In this document: piece by piece, positions 1 to 9,800 of the stretch | How positions within the stretch are numbered: position 1 is the stretch's first letter | Layout of the letters: each line of letters opens with the position of its first letter | Source: Monoraphidium neglectum | Taxonomy: Eukaryota > Chlorophyta > Chlorophyceae > Sphaeropleales > Selenastraceae | Length of the DNA stretch: 11,673 bases | Direction: 5' to 3' | Assembly (NCBI RefSeq): GCF_000611645.1 | Contig: NW_014012573.1 | Coordinates: 5,960-17,632 of the forward strand | Made by a program: the position numbers and the translations under genes | Notes under the pieces: model-generated | Told to the model about the DNA's origin: nothing | Databases searched by the model: none | What the model saw: the letters and a program-made list of their open reading frames with translations, nothing else

Positions 1-2
1 GC

Positions 3-191
3 GGTGACGACGCACCAGACGTCGTGGCAGGGGCCAGGGCTCCCAGCGGCGATGGGAGCGCAAATCCACGGCGACGGCTGGTGTTCTGGGGCCTGCGACG
101 GCCGGCACTCGTGGCCACCGACGGGCACGGGCTGCAGCTGGGCCTAGGGGGGGACGAGGGCGAGCCCCCCCCTGGTGCTGTTGCAAGCTGA
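3..191 (+). CDS. 3' end of an unrecognised protein-coding gene (partial)
   Basis: One frame is open from the left edge to a TGA at 189-191 and gives 62 residues. It has GC-rich codons like the exons of the genes further right. The segment is rich in Arg, Gly and Pro and contains a stretch that looks like beta-strands (RLVFWGLRRPALVATDGHG), followed by an acidic and proline-rich tail (GGDEGEPPPGAVAS). I do not recognise a family and assign no function. A second frame is also open to a TAG at 145-147, so the choice of frame rests on length and composition only. The G7/C8 hairpin-like element lies inside this reading frame. No TGTAA poly(A) signal is visible on this strand between the stop and 400, which weakens the call. 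It could be the last exon of a gene that starts outside the window. Confidence 0.4.
   Translation, partial: GDDAPDVVAGARAPSGDGSANPRRRLVFWGLRRPALVATDGHGLQLGLGGDEGEPPPGAVAS
147..172. repeat. G7 / C8 inverted repeat
   Basis: Seven G (147-153) and eight C (165-172) are separated by 11 bases. They could pair as a GC hairpin of at least 7 bp just upstream of the TGA at 189-191. This may only reflect the local GC richness, or it may be a sequencing-prone homopolymer site where an indel would shift the frame of the left-edge CDS. Confidence 0.45.
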
Positions 192-829
192 CGCGTTTGG
201 GCTCAGCCTTTGTGACGCAGCTTGCGTTGAGTTGCATGTTGGCCTGCCGTTTCTTTGATATTTATGTGTGCGTTGCAATACGCAGTGGAATGCTGTCAGT
301 AGGGGGAGACTCACTCAATACCAACACGCAGCAGCACGGGTCCTTGAGTCAACACGCGTTGTCGGACGTGCCTGTGATTGAGAAAGGCTCATTACACACA
401 TGGGTGGGCTCATGAACAAGCCAGTGTCACATGAAAGAATTGGTCATTGCCAATGGAGAAGGAAAACCTGCAGGAGTAATCTGTCGACGAGTGGTGCAGA
501 GTGTGGTGGCTGTGCTCCCATGATTCGCAGGGTGGGGGCTCCTTGGCCCACCAAGCAGGCGCTAATTGTGCGCTGTGGGTTCAATCCAGGGGTAAATGCC
601 GACAAAACCGAGCGAAGGCGACGGTGCCACCCGCAGTTGGAGCAGGCACGCGTCACCGGCGTGTCAGTGGTGGCACCATACATAGCCAACAGCTGGGCTC
701 AATTGGGCGGCAGCCACGAGGCCGAGCCGCAAAGCCCACTGCTGGCCACTGAAGATCGCCTGCCCGAGCAGACCGTAATGCAGGAGTCGTCGCATCCACG
801 GAAAGAAGTGGTGGCCCCCACAAGGCCGG
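192..829. other. Convergent intergenic / 3' UTR region
   Basis: This stretch lies between the stop of the left-edge gene (+) and the stop of the OXLD-like gene (-). I see no convincing coding exon on either strand; open frames here lack splice context and use mixed codons. About 434 bases from 829 leftward are best explained as 3' UTR of the minus-strand gene, ending just past the TGTAA at 392-396. The remainder (192 to about 390) probably holds the 3' UTR of the left-edge gene and a short spacer. Confidence 0.5.
392..396 (-). terminator. Poly(A) signal TGTAA of the OXLD-like gene
   Basis: TTACA on the plus strand reads TGTAA on the minus strand. It is the only copy I find on that strand between the stop codon at 830 and this point, and TGTAA is the standard nuclear poly(A) signal of chlorophyte algae. 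It implies a 3' UTR of about 450 bases. Confidence 0.55.
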
Positions 830-1604
830 TCATGTTATCTGCTGCTCCTGCTTCTGCCGTTTCTGCTGCTGCTCAATCTCCCGCTGCTGCTCCCGCTGCT
901 GCCGCCGCTGCTGCGCAGCCAGCTGTCGCTCCAGCTTTTCGAAAGCGTCCAGCCCCGCCGCCACCATCTGCTCCTGCGCGGCCTCGGCGACTGGCTGCGC
1001 GGTCGGGTCCAGCTCAGCAAGTCGGAGGTTGTATTCTTTCAACTCGTCCCTGTAGGTGTCCCACACGCACACCTTGCAGCCGCTCTAGAAATCGTGGAGC
1101 ACAGGGTTCACAGCAGAGGGCAGGGGAGTTGGGTGGCTGACAGGCGGTGGAGGCGCAGGCTTGCAGCTCTGCGGTCCACGTGGCTGCAGTTTGGCAGCAT
1201 GGGCGGTGAAGAAAGCAGCTGATGCACCTCTATTTCAGAATGCTGCGCCTCATATGTGCCTGCTTTGCGTGTGCAGGCACCTCGCTGAGAGGGTGCACAG
1301 GCTCGGTGCCGCACACACTGTCTTTTCCATGCGACAGCCCTAGCTGACGCTGCCTTGGACTTGACACAGTCCAGAGCTAACACTGTTGGCCTGTGAGTGG
1401 GTTGCTGACCCACTTACTCACCTGGCAGCAGTCTTCAGGACCAGGCGGCTGTGGTGGCACGAGCTGCTGCTGCGCTTGCGACGCCATGCGCGCAGCACTG
1501 CTGCGAGCCCCGTCACCACTTCCTTCTAAAATCCAGCGCGTCCACCGGCTGCTTGAGCTCAACTTTATTGCGGAAGGCGTTGTCCGCCTCAATACAAGCA
1601 GCAT
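830..1604 (-). CDS. Oxidoreductase-like domain protein (OXLD1-like), two exons
   Basis: Exon 1 runs 1604-1422 and exon 2 1084-830. The intron (1421-1085) has donor CAG|GTGAGT and acceptor TTTCTAG and is phase 0. The product has 145 residues. The key evidence is the motif that splicing recreates at residues 56-79, PEDCCQ joined to SGCKVCVWDTYRDELKEY. It matches the CC-x-SGC-x2-CVW-x2-Y-x2-EL core of Pfam Oxidored-like, the family of human OXLD1. Cysteines 59, 60, 64 and 67 are candidate metal ligands. The biochemical role of the family is not established; the human member is mitochondrial. Residues 1-39 are Arg/Ser-rich and could be an organelle-targeting peptide. An in-frame TGA sits immediately before the ATG at 1604. 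A second ATG at 1487 (MASQAQQ) would give 106 residues and is the alternative start. Residues 109-143 are a Gln/Arg/Glu-rich predicted coiled coil. The gene is head to head with the methyltransferase gene. The family call is firm; the start is less so. Confidence 0.8.
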
Positions 1605-1755
1605 TCAACCAAGACTGTCATTCCAAGCAGTCAGATCGATTGTCTGCGGTTTAGTCGCAACGACAACTTGTTTCACACCTTGATTGATCGAATGCGACCA
1701 TCGCGACCAGAAACGTTTGTGCTCAGCGACATTTCTGATCAGTGATCAACCCACC
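1605..1755. promoter_or_regulatory. Putative bidirectional promoter between divergent genes
   Basis: Only 151 bases separate the ATG of the minus-strand OXLD-like gene (1604) from the ATG of the plus-strand methyltransferase gene (1756). Both 5' UTRs and both core promoters must fit here, unless transcription starts inside the opposing gene or the OXLD start is really at 1487, which would widen the gap to 268 bases. The stretch is less GC-rich than the flanking exons. Visible elements are a direct repeat GCGACCA (1694-1700 and 1703-1709) and two TGATCA palindromes one base apart (1736-1741 and 1743-1748). No TATA box is evident. The promoter role is inferred from geometry. Confidence 0.5.
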
Positions 1756-2115
1756 ATGTCCATCCGTGCGCTGGAGCTTCCAGGGGGAGTGGAGCTCACA
1801 ATCCACCAAGACAGTGATCTGGAGAACGATGCGGGCGCTGTTGTGTGGGACTCGGTGAGCGCCACGGGGTGACGGTCAGGTTGCGGTGCAGTTGCATGCG
1901 ACAGGGCGTGAGACGCGTGTCGCGCATGCATGTATGGCCCCCTGTTTGTTAGAGTCACCCTTCGCTGCGCTTGACAGTGACTAGGGAGCCTCCTCCACCG
2001 TCGCTGCACCTGCGCTGAGATTGCGCAGTACATGCCACCTACCACCACCATCGCTGCGCTGTTCTCCTGCGCATTTGCAGGCGCTGGTGCTCATACATTA
2101 CCTTGCCAAGCAGGT

Positions 2116-2168
<53 letters not shown>

Positions 2169-3299
2169 TAGGTGGCCCGCCTCGCATTAAGCTGATCGGC
2201 AGCCGTGTGCTGGAGCTGGGCGCGGGCACCGGCGCAGTCGGCCTTGCAGCGGCGGCGATGGGTGCTGAGAAGGTGCTCCTGACAGACCGGCCCCACCTGC
2301 TAGGCCTGCTCAACACCAACATTGAGGTATGGCGCTGCTGGCGGCTGTTGTTTGGCATCGCTCGGGTTGTACGTTATTCTGGTCCACCCCTGCAATTTCC
2401 ACCCAACATCGCGTCAACCAGCGTTCCCTGCAAGGGGCACGCCACCAAAGAAATACTACGTACCAATTCCCAAGTGCTAGCCCGCCTGGCTGTTGGCTCC
2501 CTCACCCTCTGCATGCACACGCACAACCACCCCAGGCAAACCACCTCGAGGCAAGCACCTCAGCAGCCGACTACGAGTGGGGCGGGCCCCCGCCCAAGGA
2601 GGTGACCGCAGCAGGCCCCTGGGACCTGGTGCTGCTGTCTGATCTGGTGTATGACCCGGACGGCCTGCAGCCCCTTGTGGATTCCATCAGCATGCTGCTC
2701 GGCAGCGCCAGCACCACACAGGGCATGACCAAGGCAGCAGGCGACGCCGTGAAGCGTGGTAGCGACGCGGCAGCTGAGGACAGCGCGGGCGCGGCGGCAG
2801 GCGCCAACGGCGGTGACGATGGGTTGCAGCGGAGTGCTGAGGATTTCAGCAGTCTGAGTGTGGTGGGAGAGGCGAGCCTGGGCCCCACCGTGCTGCTGGC
2901 AGTCGAGCTGCGAGCCGACACAGGGGTGGCGCAGTTTGTGCGGCTGCTGGTAAAGCGTCACTACCTGGTTGAGCAGGTGATGGGCAGCACGTTTTTGTTG
3001 GGCACCCCAGCGTCCTGGCTGTTGCTTTGATTTGTGTTGAGTCGGGCAAATCGCTCGCGGCGCCTCGATGCACCCTGGAGCATGCATGCTGCTCGTTACT
3101 CTCTGTGCTTGGCGGGTCGTCTGCATCCTCACGTGTGTCTGTTTTCGAGTGTGTGAGCATGATCCACGCCTCCCCCGCCACACAATTATTGCAGGTGCCT
3201 TTTCAGGAGCTTAGCGAAGACTGGCGGGACGACGACATCTGGGTGTTCACGGTGCGGAGGCAGGCCGCTGGAGGCACCAGGCGGCAGCAGGCAGTGTGA
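1756..3299 (+). CDS. METTL21-type protein methyltransferase (Methyltransf_16 family), four exons
   Basis: Exons are 1756-1854, 2081-2326, 2536-2976 and 3195-3299. All three introns (226, 209 and 218 bases) are GT..AG and phase 0. The product is about 296 residues. It should transfer methyl groups from S-adenosylmethionine to a protein side chain, usually lysine in this family. Landmarks are VVWDSALVL (29-37), the entry motif; VLELGAGTGAVGL (76-88), the SAM-binding motif I; LLTD (99-102), the acidic loop after motif I; the segment joining NTNIE to ANHLE across intron 2; YEWG (128-131); WDLVLLSDLVYD (144-155) with the family hallmark D-x-x-Y; VLLAVELR (234-241); and the C-terminal EDWRDDDIWVFTV. 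ATG 1756 is the first in-frame ATG and has a good context (CCACCATGTC). Two insertions are odd: 17 glutamines at 46-62, and a low-complexity Ala/Gly/Ser/Asp segment at about 171-231. The substrate cannot be read from sequence; relatives modify HSP70, VCP/p97 and eEF1A. Cytosol is the likely location, since no targeting signal is seen. Confidence 0.85.
2117..2167 (+). repeat. Uninterrupted (CAG)17 trinucleotide repeat encoding polyglutamine
   Basis: Seventeen perfect CAG codons, preceded by CAG GTA, lie in exon 2 of the methyltransferase gene. They encode Gln 46-62 between the first helix (ALVLIHYLAKQ) and the strand carrying the SAM-binding GAGTG motif. A pure tract of this length is expected to vary in length between strains and is prone to assembly error. 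Confidence 0.95.
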
Positions 3300-3880
3300 C
3301 CTGACAGGTGGGCAGAGCAGCTATTTGGTTGAATCCTTTTTTTCTGCAGGGGCGTAGAGCATGGTGGGTCTCATGTTTGCAAGTTCAGAAAGCTTGGAGG
3401 CGTTCGAGTTTGTAACGCAGCCAGCACTTGACCAGGTTCATGGGGGTGGGGGCACAGCAGGGAGGGTGCAGGTACAGGCCGTGTTCAATTTGCAAGCGCA
3501 TACGCAAGGCGCGCATGACGTGATTGAGTAGGCCGGTAGTGTCCGTGTTCTGCGCCGCCCTTGCGCGAGCTTGCGCACCCGGATGTCCCGACCCCCTTAC
3601 CGAGTGCTCATATGCACTTTGTGAGATCACAAACCAGTACGTATTTGACATCTCATTGCGTGCGTCTTTGAGGCATATCGTAGGTTCGCGGCACAGCTGC
3701 CGCGCAGGTGACCTGGAACGGTGTAGCTCCACACTCGCGAGCCTTTGAATCGACTCGAATCGAGAAGACACTGTTGACAAACATTCTCATCTCACCTTAC
3801 GTGTTCACCTGATACGCCACAGGCTTTGACCGTGATCTCGACTGCTCTCGAGCCAACAACAGTCTCCTAGACGGGGCTTG
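3300..3880. other. 3' UTR of the methyltransferase gene and upstream region of the VWA gene
   Basis: Bases 3300 to about 3430 form the methyltransferase 3' UTR. The remaining 450 bases precede the ATG of the VWA gene and should hold its promoter and 5' UTR. I see no TATA box or recognised operator. A small repeat-like stretch, GAATCGACTCGAATCGAG (3747-3764), is the only local structure that stands out. An antisense open frame of 131 codons lies here but starts with TTG and shows no coding character. Confidence 0.5.
3411..3415 (+). terminator. Poly(A) signal TGTAA of the methyltransferase gene
   Basis: TGTAA lies 112 bases past the TGA at 3297-3299. Its spacing and strand fit the 3' end of the methyltransferase transcript and support the call that the short exon 4 is the last exon. 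Confidence 0.7.
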
Positions 3881-6800
3881 ATGGAGCCCGCGGTCGGCAC
3901 TCAGCCCGTGATGAAGGCAACGGCTGCATGCAGCACCATCCTGCCAGGCTTTGCCAGCCTCAACCTGCAGCTGACGTTGCTCCCTGAGCCGGCTGCTACA
4001 AATGGCACCACTGAAGGCCCCATGCAGCAGCCTCATGGTGCTGTGCATGTTTATCTGGCATTGGACAACAGCGGTAGCATGTCAGGCCGGCCGATTGAGG
4101 AGGCAAAGCAGGCCATTGGCACCTTCCTCGACCGGGCGCCGCTGCATCAGCTCGAATCGTGCCACCTGATCGTCTACGACAACCGCGTGTCCCTCTGCCA
4201 GGATATGCAGGGCCTCACCAAGATGAATCGCGACAACACGGTGCGTGCATGACCAGGCTCTCTGCGCGCTGTGTCTTTTTTCGCTACGACGTGCTGCTGC
4301 ATGCCCCGGAGCAGTTGGGGCGGGAAACGCCATCTGGGTTCTGTCTGCTCGCCCAAGCATGCGCGACGCGCAGGAATATTCAGGGCAAGGCGTGATCGAC
4401 AACTGGCATGCTCAAGCACCTATTGTTGACATTCCCCTGCCACCTGGTTTGACGCTCCCCCCCCCCCCAACCCCGCAGGTCAGCAGCATTTACGCCTGCG
4501 GTGGCACCAGCTTTGCGTGCCCCCTGGACAGAGTGCTCGACCTTGCCACGGCCTGCCCGATGACGGGCCGCCATGTTGTCTGCTTCTTCACGGATGGGTG
4601 CGATTGCGACCGGTATTCTTCTCAGTGCAGCCTAGAGCACATCACCAAGGCCCTGGGCGACAGGTCATGGCAGGTGAGTTTGCAGAATTTGGCACACTGT
4701 TTGCCACAGCACAGTAAGTGTTGCATTTGGCTTTGCAACCGTCTTGCTCGCATGCATTTACTGATTTTTGCCCCCACAAACCCCTTTCAGACCCCTTATT
4801 CCCCTCATGTAATGCGCCTCACCCCCATGCCACACCAGGTCCACTGCTTCGGCTTTGGGCGCAGCCACGACGCGGCTTTCCTGTCGTCCCTGGCGCTGGC
4901 GGGCACCGAGCCGGGCGGCTTCAGCTACATCCAGAACCCCTCGGCTGACCTTGAGCCTGCCCTGGACACCGTCCTCGAGGTGCGCATGCATGTGGGGTCC
5001 CTGGCATGTCTGTCCCTGCATGCGCATGTGACCGTGCATGCTGCGGCAGCGAAATGACATGCCTGCATTTGCGCATGCACACGCATGCAAGCCCATGCAT
5101 GTATGCATGAGCGCATGTGTATGTGTAGGGACTGCACATGCATGTTTGACCTTGAGTTGCTGCCGCAGGTTGGTCGTAAATATAACTTGCAAGCTCATGG
5201 CCAGCTCTTATCCTACCTCCTCAAACGTTCATGATCCCTTCCACCCGTAGGAGCTGCACAAGCAGGCTGGTGGTAGCTTCCGCTGGCTGCGCTGCACTCT
5301 GCATGCCGCTGGCATGTCCCAGTCCATCATGCTGCTGCAGGAGCAATCTGCTGAGCCTGATGCCAGTGGCATGGAGGTCGGCAGCCCCAAGGACGGTGAC
5401 ACCTCTGTAGCCAATGCCGGCGACGGTGCCGCGGCTTGCGTGGCGGCCGGGAGCTTGACGCTTTTCCGCGGCCACGCCTGCTTCAAGTGTAGCGCTGATG
5501 ACCTGGCGGCGGCAGCAGCCGCAGCAGGGGGCAAGGTGCAGCTCAAGCTGTCGGAGCCGGTGGGGGCCGAGCTGGAGGTGGCGCTGACCGTGCAGGAGGC
5601 ACCGATGCAGGTGGGTGTGATGGTGTTTGGGGGCTGCGAGCGCCAGGCGATTATGTACGCAGCGAACAGCCGCTGGGTCTCTTGCCAATTGATATGTTGT
5701 TCGATCAAACAGTGATAATACACAATCGATTGAGAACTCAATTGATCTTCCCTCCAACTTCCAGGACCTGCCTCACCAGGCCCTTGCACTTGTGAAGGAC
5801 ATGGCCATAGGCTGGACCAATGAGCTGGCCAATGGCAACCTGCCGCGGGACGGCATCCTTGCCATCCGTGACACGCTGCATGACATGCGCACGGGGCTGC
5901 ACGCGATGCAGGTGCGTAAAGTCTTGAGGAGCATTGTGCAACCAGCAGAATCTTGGGTTGGCAGTAGCCAAGGAGAGTGGCTGCCCTCTAGAAAGGAATG
6001 GAACCTGCACGCAAGTGGCAAATTTGCCTATCACTGCACTCAAACCCTTCAGCGTCACGGTCGACTCTGTTGCCGTCCCCCCCATCACTTGCAGGGCCGT
6101 CTGAAGGAGCTGTTGCCGCTGGGCCGCGCCGCCCACCGCGCAGCCAAGCAGGCTCTGATGGAGGCCGCGCAGCTGCTCAACCGCTTCGAGACCGAGGTGC
6201 GTGCGCGGGATGGCGCAGCATCATTTTGGTCAGGCCTGTGTTTGCTCCAAGCGCAAGCACTTCCCCCTTCTCACTCCCCCAAATCAAGCCACATGCCTTG
6301 ACCCCCTGCTTCCGCCGCTGACCACTCAGGTGCTGTCTCTGGCGCTGGCGGGCTGCCTCACCAACCACGCCGTTGCCCAGCTGAACGACCTGGCCTACCG
6401 CACCATCACCAAGGCCGGCCTGCGCAACAAGCTGGGTGCGTAGGGTGGGCTCAGCGCATTGCTGAGGCGGTGGAGCCGAGGGCATCATGTGAACGATAGG
6501 GCAGCTGTGCATTTCTGCTTGGGGTGCGGAGCGCTTGTCATCGAGGGCCTGCCAGCGCAAGCCTTTGAACACTCCAAAAGTGCAAGCCTCATTGCCTCGC
6601 ATGGATGCACCTTGCCAATTTGTTGCTGCCGCTTCACCTGCCTTCCCACCCCCACAGAGAAGCGCATCGGCACCAACCTGGACCTGCGCGAGGAGGTGGA
6701 CGCGGCGGTGGAGGAGGCGCTCAGGGGCGCCGACGTGGCCGCGCTGCCGGACGCTGACCCGTATGGCACGTGCGCCATCTCCTGCTGCAACTACAAGGAG

Positions 6801-9800
6801 GCCCTGCAGGTATGGACCACGCGCCGCCCCCTCTGGGCGAGATCATCGCGTTGAAGCTGCCTGCGGGGCATTGTGTATGCCGTCCCTCTCGACCCACAAT
6901 CTTGCCGCGGCGCATTTCCTGCACCACTCCCAGGCTGGTGACTGCCTGTGCCTGGCGCTGGATGTGGAGCGGCCCGAGGCAGCCATCATGGACCCCACCA
7001 GGCTCATCATCAAGGTGGGGCTCGCATGTGGGCTATCCGCCTGCATGAATAATGAACTGTAGTTGGTGTATGGAGCCCCCTATTGAGATTGTGTATTGGC
7101 AGGTGCGTGGTGTGCAACACCAGCGCGCTGCCATGGATGGTAGAAAGGAGCAGGCCCACGCAAATGGATTGTCCTCTGGCACAGAGTCCTGCTCGCTGCT
7201 CACCCCTCTCCAACTCAACGCCCCCCACTTCCTGTGCTCCGAAGGCCATCACGCCGACGCGCATCACCGCGGACTCCTTCTTGGACGCCCTCAACTACGC
7301 GCTGGGCTCGGCGGGCCGCGAGGCCGAGCAGGTGCGCGCGGCAGCACACGACAGGGCGTTGCGATGAGTGGAGGGGGCCAGGACTGTGAAGTGCAATGTG
7401 CAATTGAAAAGCAGCAGAGGGACCGAATGTGCGGCTGCGCCGCACTGTGACAAGCCTGAGCTGAGATGGGCGCTTACTGGGTGGTGATACCAGCAGCCCA
7501 CAGGCTGCACACAAATGAGGCGTGGCTCACGAACGAAATCAACCCGCACTGGCCTTTCTGCAAACCCGGCAGGTCCACGGCGGCTTCCAGCGCGCGGAGA
7601 ACGACGGCGTGGTGGTGGGCGAGGGTCGCGAGCCTATCACGGGTGTGCTGCCGCTGTTCATCAACCCCACCCACTGGTCGGTGGCGCGGCAGCTGGCCAA
7701 GCCGGTGTTTGGCTGGATGTGCACGCTCAACCCGCTGGTGAGGGAGCGCCACATGCGTTCAATACTGCGCTGCGCAACGCTTGGCTTTGCGGATGCTATG
7801 TGTGAGCACATGCAGCAGGCAACCACACTAATGTGTTGTCTGGCGAAGCAGCAGGCTGCAGTTCCCGCGACCCTCACGTTGGTGCCTACGCGGTGGCCTG
7901 TTTCACGCACCATGCGTGCCGCCGAGGCCTCTGCATATCCCCCCCTCGCCTCACCCCTTCCCTTAAGCCCGAAACGTCCCCTCATCTCCTGTCCCCTCTC
8001 CTCCCCCCTTCCCACCACCCCCCACTAAAGGGCTACACCGATGACCAGATGCGCACTGTGCCCTTCCTGGTGCTGGGCCGCGCCCTGCTCGACCTCACAG
8101 ACGAGGAGGCGCCCAGCGAGTTCCGCGCGTGGGTGGCGGAGCAGGTGAGCTGGTGCAGGGCAGCCAGGGGCAGAGCTCGGGAGGCTTGCCGGCGCGACGA
8201 CGGGCTGTTGCTTGATGGGTCACCGTGATTACCTAGTTGTACAGGTACTCAGAAGCTTCGCGTGCGCAATGCTGAGGCCCCACTTCTCCCATGTCAAACC
8301 CTGCGCCTGATCGCTTAAAAACACAGGTGCTGCAGACGTGCGGGGCGGTTTACCGCTGGCGCCGCCGCCGCATGCTCGGAGACCTGGTCGGCGGCAGCGA
8401 GGACGCGGGGGCTGACGGCCAGGGCGGCGGCGGCGCGCCCGCGCGCTGCGACGAGGCGCGGCCGTCCGACGCGAAGCGCACCAAGGTGGAGGGCGGCCAC
8501 GGGGCGCCCGGCGACTCGCCGCCGCCCGGCCGCGGCATCCGCTTCCTGACCGGTGGCCCCGCGGCACGCACAGTGGACGTGGTGGCGAGCGGCGAGGTCA
8601 TGCTGATGCAGCTGCTGTGTGCGCTGCGCGCCGGCGACGTTGCGATGACTGCGGGTGAGTGATGCCAAGGGGTACAGAGGGGGACAGGTTGCAGGCAGGC
8701 AGGGCCGCATGAGGCCAAAAATGCAGATTCATCACTGTCACCACCTGCCCGCCCGTGCGTGTTGCCGAATTGGCGGGCCTGCGACCGCGGCGGCGCTGCT
8801 GCCGTGCAGGCGACCCGCCCGCCCGCGGCCCTGCTTGCGCTCAACCCCCCTCTCACGCCCCCGACCCCATGCGCAACTTGCAGACGACTGGGAGGCCCTG
8901 AAGCTGGCCGTGCTGGAGGAGGAGATGCGGCGCTGCCAGGCGCTCGCGTCCTGGAACGTGGAGCTGGGCACCGCCGGCGCGGCGGCGCGCGTGATGAACC
9001 TGGACCCCGAGGCGGCCGCGGCCGCGGCGGTCGCGCGCTGGGACGACGCGCGCCCGCAGGGCGGCGACGGGCCGACGCTGGGCAGCCCCGAGAGCCTGCA
9101 GCAGCTGGAGCAGGGCGTGGTGGCGGCGGCGGCGGCGGTGGACTGGGCTGCGGCGCTGGCGGGCGGCCGGGCGGCGAGGGAGCTGGCGGTGGCGCAGAAT
9201 GCGTACGAGGCGAGGGTGGCGCCGCTGCTGCGGCTGCTGGGCGTGGTGCAGGTGAGGCGCGGCAGGGTGGTGCGCTCTGCACTCGCTCCCCTGCGGGAAT
9301 GCTTTTGGGTCCTGCTGCACCTCTGCGAAAGGTGCAGCCAAACATGGTGGGTGAAACTTGCAACCTGCTTGCAGCCCTGTGGCTCCTGGGCAACGTCCAG
9401 CAAGTGGCTCGCTCCATGCCGCCATCATGTCCAGCTGCGACTCTTTCCTTACTAACGACGAACCTCCTTGCCCCCACCAGGCCGCGTCTGCCTCTGGCAG
9501 CCCTGTGGGTGCCGCCGCCCTGGGTGCCTGGGCGCCGCCCGCCAGGGTGGCAGAGTGGCTGACCCCGGCGCAGCTGGCCGCGCTGCTGTTGCAGAACGGC
9601 GAAACCGACAAGAACTCGGAGCGGCGCGCTTGGATCGCAGAGGGGTGGTACGTCGACCCTTTTGTGCAGGCTGAGGAGGTCCTGCGGCGCCTGTGGAAGA
9701 GGGTGAGCACTGGGGCGCAGTCTTGTGTGGGCAGTGTTGCTGCCGGTGTGATACAGAGGCTGAAACGGCGGTACGCGTTTGTTGTCGCAAACTCACACAC

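Noticed and set aside
400..1140. 246-codon plus-strand open frame rich in Ala and Pro
   Set aside because: It is antisense to exon 2 and part of the intron of the OXLD-like gene; the Ala-rich part is the complement of the Gln-rich coiled coil.
2114..2119. GTACAG at the start of the CAG tract as a splice donor (CAG|GTACAG)
   Set aside because: The only nearby acceptors are inside the repeat and would make an intron far too short; reading through gives the expected methyltransferase motif order.
3385..3780. 131-codon minus-strand open frame antisense to the upstream region of the VWA gene
   Set aside because: It begins with TTG, has mixed codon use, runs over the methyltransferase poly(A) signal, and shows no recognisable motif.
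4980..5157. GCATG tract as a transposon end or CRISPR-like array
   Set aside because: The copies are irregularly spaced pentamers with no unit length, spacers, terminal repeats or target-site duplication.
5169..5232. Possible extra exon in the VWA gene after GCCGCAG at 5168 (reads VGRKYNLQAHGQLLSYLL)
   Set aside because: The frame hits TGA at once after LLKRS and no donor lies in a useful place; joining exon 3 directly to 5251 keeps the frame.
8350..9477. 375-codon minus-strand open frame, Pro/Arg/Ala-rich
   Set aside because: It is the antisense shadow of GC-rich exons 13-14 of the VWA gene, a common artefact in GC-rich genomes, and it crosses intron 13 and most of intron 14.
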